The notes under the pieces: generated by a model
Told to the model about the DNA's origin: nothing
The model's input: the letters and a program-made list of their open reading frames with translations, nothing else
The model's database searches: none
In this document: positions 60,350-64,000 of the stretch, one piece after another
How positions within the stretch are numbered: the stretch's first letter is position 1
Layout: the number at the start of each line of letters is the position of its first letter
Program-made: the position numbers and the translations under genes
NCBI GenBank assembly: GCA_030549775.1
Contig: CM060175.1
Span: forward strand, 2,604,564-2,668,563
Direction of reading: 5' to 3'
DNA from: Tamarix chinensis
Taxonomy: Eukaryota; Streptophyta; Magnoliopsida; Caryophyllales; Tamaricaceae
DNA length: 64,000 nt

Positions 60350-63090
60350 TGTAACTTCCCTAAATTTTAGACCAATTTTATTTTTAAAGATAATGCAGAA
60401 ACATTTTAAAACAAAACCGGGGAGTGTCACCACTTCATCAACTATGAGAGAGTCATGATCATCACCTAACCCAGGCTTCATGCAAAGTAAAATTGAATGA
60501 CAAACAAATGAATGCATGCCCTAATAGTACCATAGTAATGATAACAATGATGACAATAATAATATCAATGGAATAGAGATTAAAAAAATCTAAATATGGG
60601 AGCCAAAATCAAGAGTTTAAATAATTGAAAAGAACCAAAAATATCCTAACACATTTAGCAAAGCAAGTCTAAGAAGATTAATCTAACTCTTAATAAACGG
60701 GAATGTAACTCTCAATCCTCAAGCATTAGCCAACTAATGTCACACGATATCATCTTCAAAATATAGTAGAGAATCATAACCTTATGAATCATCCTTTGGT
60801 CATTGGATCAAAACACATATTGTCATAGTGATCACACAAATGTGGTATAAGTATGGTGAAGTATTTTAAAACAAAAAACTACCTAACATATGGTAAGAGC
60901 TCATGCTGCATATTGAGCTCACATAGTAGCATGGTGATAAGTATAATAAAATAGTATAACACTTAAGCTAATTGTACTAGTATAACAAGGCATGATCGCA
61001 TAGAACTCATGGAAAAATAATAATATAGAAGAGAACACCTCAATCTTGACCCATGTAATATTTTGCTTTAAAATATTAATATCTTATTCATTATTGCTTA
61101 TCTAAAGATCATACTCTGATTTATATGGATCCCGGTAACCCTAGTATTATTAAATATGCGGAATGATTTGTAATACCTCTTATGAAAAAATACACCCAAA
61201 CCACTATTATTATCTGATGGAATTAATACCTAACACCTTCGCCCATGGTCACATAATCTTTATCTTTAGGTAATTAGTATATTATTCATGGTGTTATATC
61301 TCAAGATCCTCAAACTTACACACATCTAGGTATGCAAAGAACACAATACATTTTAACATAAACATTTGAAACACATAAAACACAACCACATGAACATCAA
61401 TATATATCCCAAGGAAAAGACCCCAACCCTCCTTGGAAACACTAATTTTCATAATTTAATCATAACTTCTCTCTTGGTACTCACTTTATCACTAAATTCT
61501 AAACCATCCTTAAAATATTATTATCAACAACTTGCCTAAAAAATCAAGGTTTAACTATAACATCTTACATATGTGATAATGACCTACCTTTAATGTGACT
61601 ATTCATCTTTCCCTATAAAATTATAATTTTATAAATAAATTATAAACTTTTCCATGAGATTCATATAACCACAAAATTTAATATTCATACAAAAAATTCC
61701 AAGATCAACAAAATATCCATTAATTAATGTTAACTCCAACATTTCACACATATGATAATAATGTTGCTCTTAGGGTTAATATTCTTGTTTAAAGGCTCTT
61801 TTCTCATATATTGGACTTAAATCATTCATATTCACTCCAAGCATTTCACATAACATACTCAAAGTATTTTAAATCAATTATCACATTGAATTACCCAAGA
61901 TTCTATTTTAACTCATATTGACCAAATTATCCTTTGGATAGTAAAATATCCATATTTCCACATAAACTGTTGGAGTTTAAATATAAATGAATTTTCAACA
62001 TCTAAAATATAATAACATCAAAAAAAATACAAAACCACAATAATATGTGGATTCCACATTTCTTGATTCATGCCAACCTACAATATGCATGAATGCAAGC
62101 TTTCCAACTTTCTCACTTTTACATCATATGATGCAACTTATACATCATCATCATAACAACATTATCCATATAACAATTCCAAACATAATATGTAATACCG
62201 AGCACACATATTGCACATAAAAACCTTATCAATGACATTTATCCTTACTAAAGTAGCTATAATTGCTAAGCATGTAAGACTTATGAATCCTCCTCTAATA
62301 CCACCGGGATATCACTTAGAAGGAAAAAATATAATAAAATTAGATTTAGGAAAATTAACCGAGGGAACTATGGTAAGTGAGTGGGAGAAAATGGATATAA
62401 CTAGAAAATTAGGAGATTTGTGGAATGGTGGTGCACGATTAAGGGTAAAAAATTGCTCGCATGAGAGGGAAAGGTGGCATGACTAGGGAAAGGAGGACAC
62501 GACTAGGGCATGAACAGTGAAGGAGCGCGCGGTGGCATCTAAGCTTCTTGGGATTGTGATGGTTGGTGGTTAAGGTGGTGGTCTGGTGGAGATATGGCTG
62601 GTGATGGTTAACATCAAGAGTGGGGGTAATCTAGTGCTAGGACAAGTGGTGGTTAGTGATTAGAAGTGGTTGGTAGTGCTTGTTAGGCTACGACATAGAG
62701 GTGGATATGATAAGTAGGAGTAGGAAAGGTGATTATGGAAAATATTAGGGGCATAGATATGAGGAGAAATGCTCAGTAGTGTTGATGTGTTAAGTGGTGA
62801 CAGACAATGATAAGTGGGAGAGAAAAAGGAGGCTTGATTGGGGTTTAGGTATAATGGAAGAGAGGTGGATGGTGGCTTGGTGAAGTACGATGACAAAGGT
62901 ATAATAAGTAGGAGTAGGAAGGAAGGTCAGGTAGTGGTGTTGGGCGGCAATAAGCGATGATGAAAAATAGAGCAGGAAATGAGAAAGGAATAGGGATTAG
63001 GTGATGGGTTCTTAATGAGGCATAAAGGAGATGGGAGAAGGTAAGGTGCCATGAATCTTCAATGATGATAAATAATAGCGTGGATGGAGT
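60350..63090 (-). mobile_element. Non-coding LTR-like unit H (right end not found)
   Basis: Starts TGTAACTTCCC at 60350 within gypsy pol; its first segment matches the start of unit G (AATGCAGAA...CATTT, ATCATCACCTAACCCA). It has one clear hairpin-motif unit at 61199 (CCACTATTATTATCTGATGG), a CCACCGGGATA block at 62304 and a G-rich tract (62430-63060). I could not find the matching end with a CAGGG duplication, so the right boundary is approximate or outside the window. Confidence 0.45.
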
Positions 63091-64000
63091 TATGTTTAAG
63101 ATTTTTTTGCTTGGATTTTATAATAAGAAGTAGAAAATTCAAGCTAGAGCTCAAAAAGAAAGAAACAAGAATTCAAAGAATTCAACAATAATCAAAGAAA
63201 TCTAATTTAAATATCACTAATGTAAGATTATTCCAAATAATATTAGATCGGGTATTCAATCATAAAGAGATAATTAACCAAGTTAATTACTTGTGTTATA
63301 TTTCAATAACAAAATCAACCATTAAGCTACAATGTGTCCACACACATGCCTTATATAGTAGTTTGGGACATTACTAACTAGCACACACTAAATTAGCCAT
63401 GTGACATGCAAATGGTTAATTAGTACATAACTAGTATTACAATATATTCATATCCTATATAATATATGGCTCAACAATACTATTACAAACAAAGTAAGCT
63501 AAGATTACATGAAAATAATTTACAAGAATCCTAATCAATACAATTATGTTGACTTTGAAAGGTTGAATAAGTCTTCTTGACTTTGACATTCATGCATAAT
63601 AGCTTCCTATGTAATAGTTATTAACATGCGGAAATCTTAAGTATCTTGATTTCTTATATGAATTAATCTTCTTCCTACAAATATTTTGCGCAGCTGTAAT
63701 AATGACTTAAAGAAATATCATTAAGGTTAGTCAAAGCATTATCATCAAAGACAAATAATGTGATTGGATCCAAAACTTAGTATGCCGAATCATCACCTAG
63801 AGGATTATGTATGGATGCTCTCGCATTACAAGGAAATGGTGTGTGTGTGTGTGTGTGTTTATGATTGACTAGGAAAGGGTAAGGAAACTAACTTGGTTAG
63901 GTGTGGGATGGTAGGGAGTTAGTGTAGTAGGATCATATGCAAGTAGGGTTTTGGGGTAGGGAGGTGTAGGGGTATAAAGGGTGGTTGGTGTAAGATAGTT
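63091..64000. other. Unclassified AT-rich DNA at the window end
   Basis: No gene seen. It contains TTATATAGTAG near 63350 and a short (GT)n at 63839-63859. General style resembles 9464-10480, but no LTR ends were located. Confidence 0.35.
63839..63859. repeat. (GT)n microsatellite
   Basis: About ten GT units. Confidence 0.85.

Overview
This window looks like a repeat-dense stretch of a plant nuclear genome, probably a eudicot with a fairly large genome. It holds one convincing host gene, a GTD-binding (DUF593) myosin-binding protein of the plant MyoB type with GT-AG introns. Almost everything else is transposon-derived: Ty3/gypsy pol debris, an L1-type LINE, a MITE, a PIF/Harbinger-like element, and at least eight copies of long non-coding LTR-like units. 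No bacterial or viral gene arrangement, CRISPR array or rRNA was seen.

Layout. 1-9463: two LTR-like units in opposite orientations (minus, to 7073; plus, ending at 9463); the first carries a 2.1 kb PIF-like insertion. 9464-10480: unclassified AT-rich DNA. 10480-14007 and 22884-23422: two decayed Ty3/gypsy pol copies arranged head to head. The plus-strand copy is split by an 8.87 kb nest: a minus-oriented unit (14008-22878, duplicated target ATTAC) which itself contains a plus-oriented unit (17715-22099, duplicated target AGAGG). 23423-25640: start of another LTR-like element ending at a primer-binding-site-like sequence. About 26.1-31.0 kb: the gene island, with two possible gene tails (26.2 and 27.0 kb) and the MyoB gene (28133-30637). 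32232-38917: an antisense LINE broken by a 4.1 kb unit (32577-36685) and a 463 bp MITE. 38923-42161: another unit. 42158-60349: a decayed Ty3/gypsy element with a very long 5' LTR, an initiator-Met-type primer-binding site, gag and RT remnants, interrupted by three more non-coding units (46409-49378, 50192-53584, 54345-59029). 60350 to about 63.1 kb: a further unit.

The most interesting structure is this family of 3-5 kb non-coding units. The best copies are flanked by exact 5-bp target duplications, have no direct terminal repeats, and share a fixed order of internal parts. In the order of the likely transcript these are: an AT-rich end, a pyrimidine-rich tract, a TATAAATA block about 820-905 bp from one end, trinucleotide microsatellites, an array of about 50-bp repeats centred on a small hairpin, and a pair of stem-loops near the other end. 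They are best read as solo giant LTRs of a Ty3/gypsy lineage. The hairpin array and paired stem-loops are not explained by any standard LTR feature I know.

All coordinates, frames and splice sites were worked out by eye. Family assignments rest on recognised protein motifs, not on database searches.
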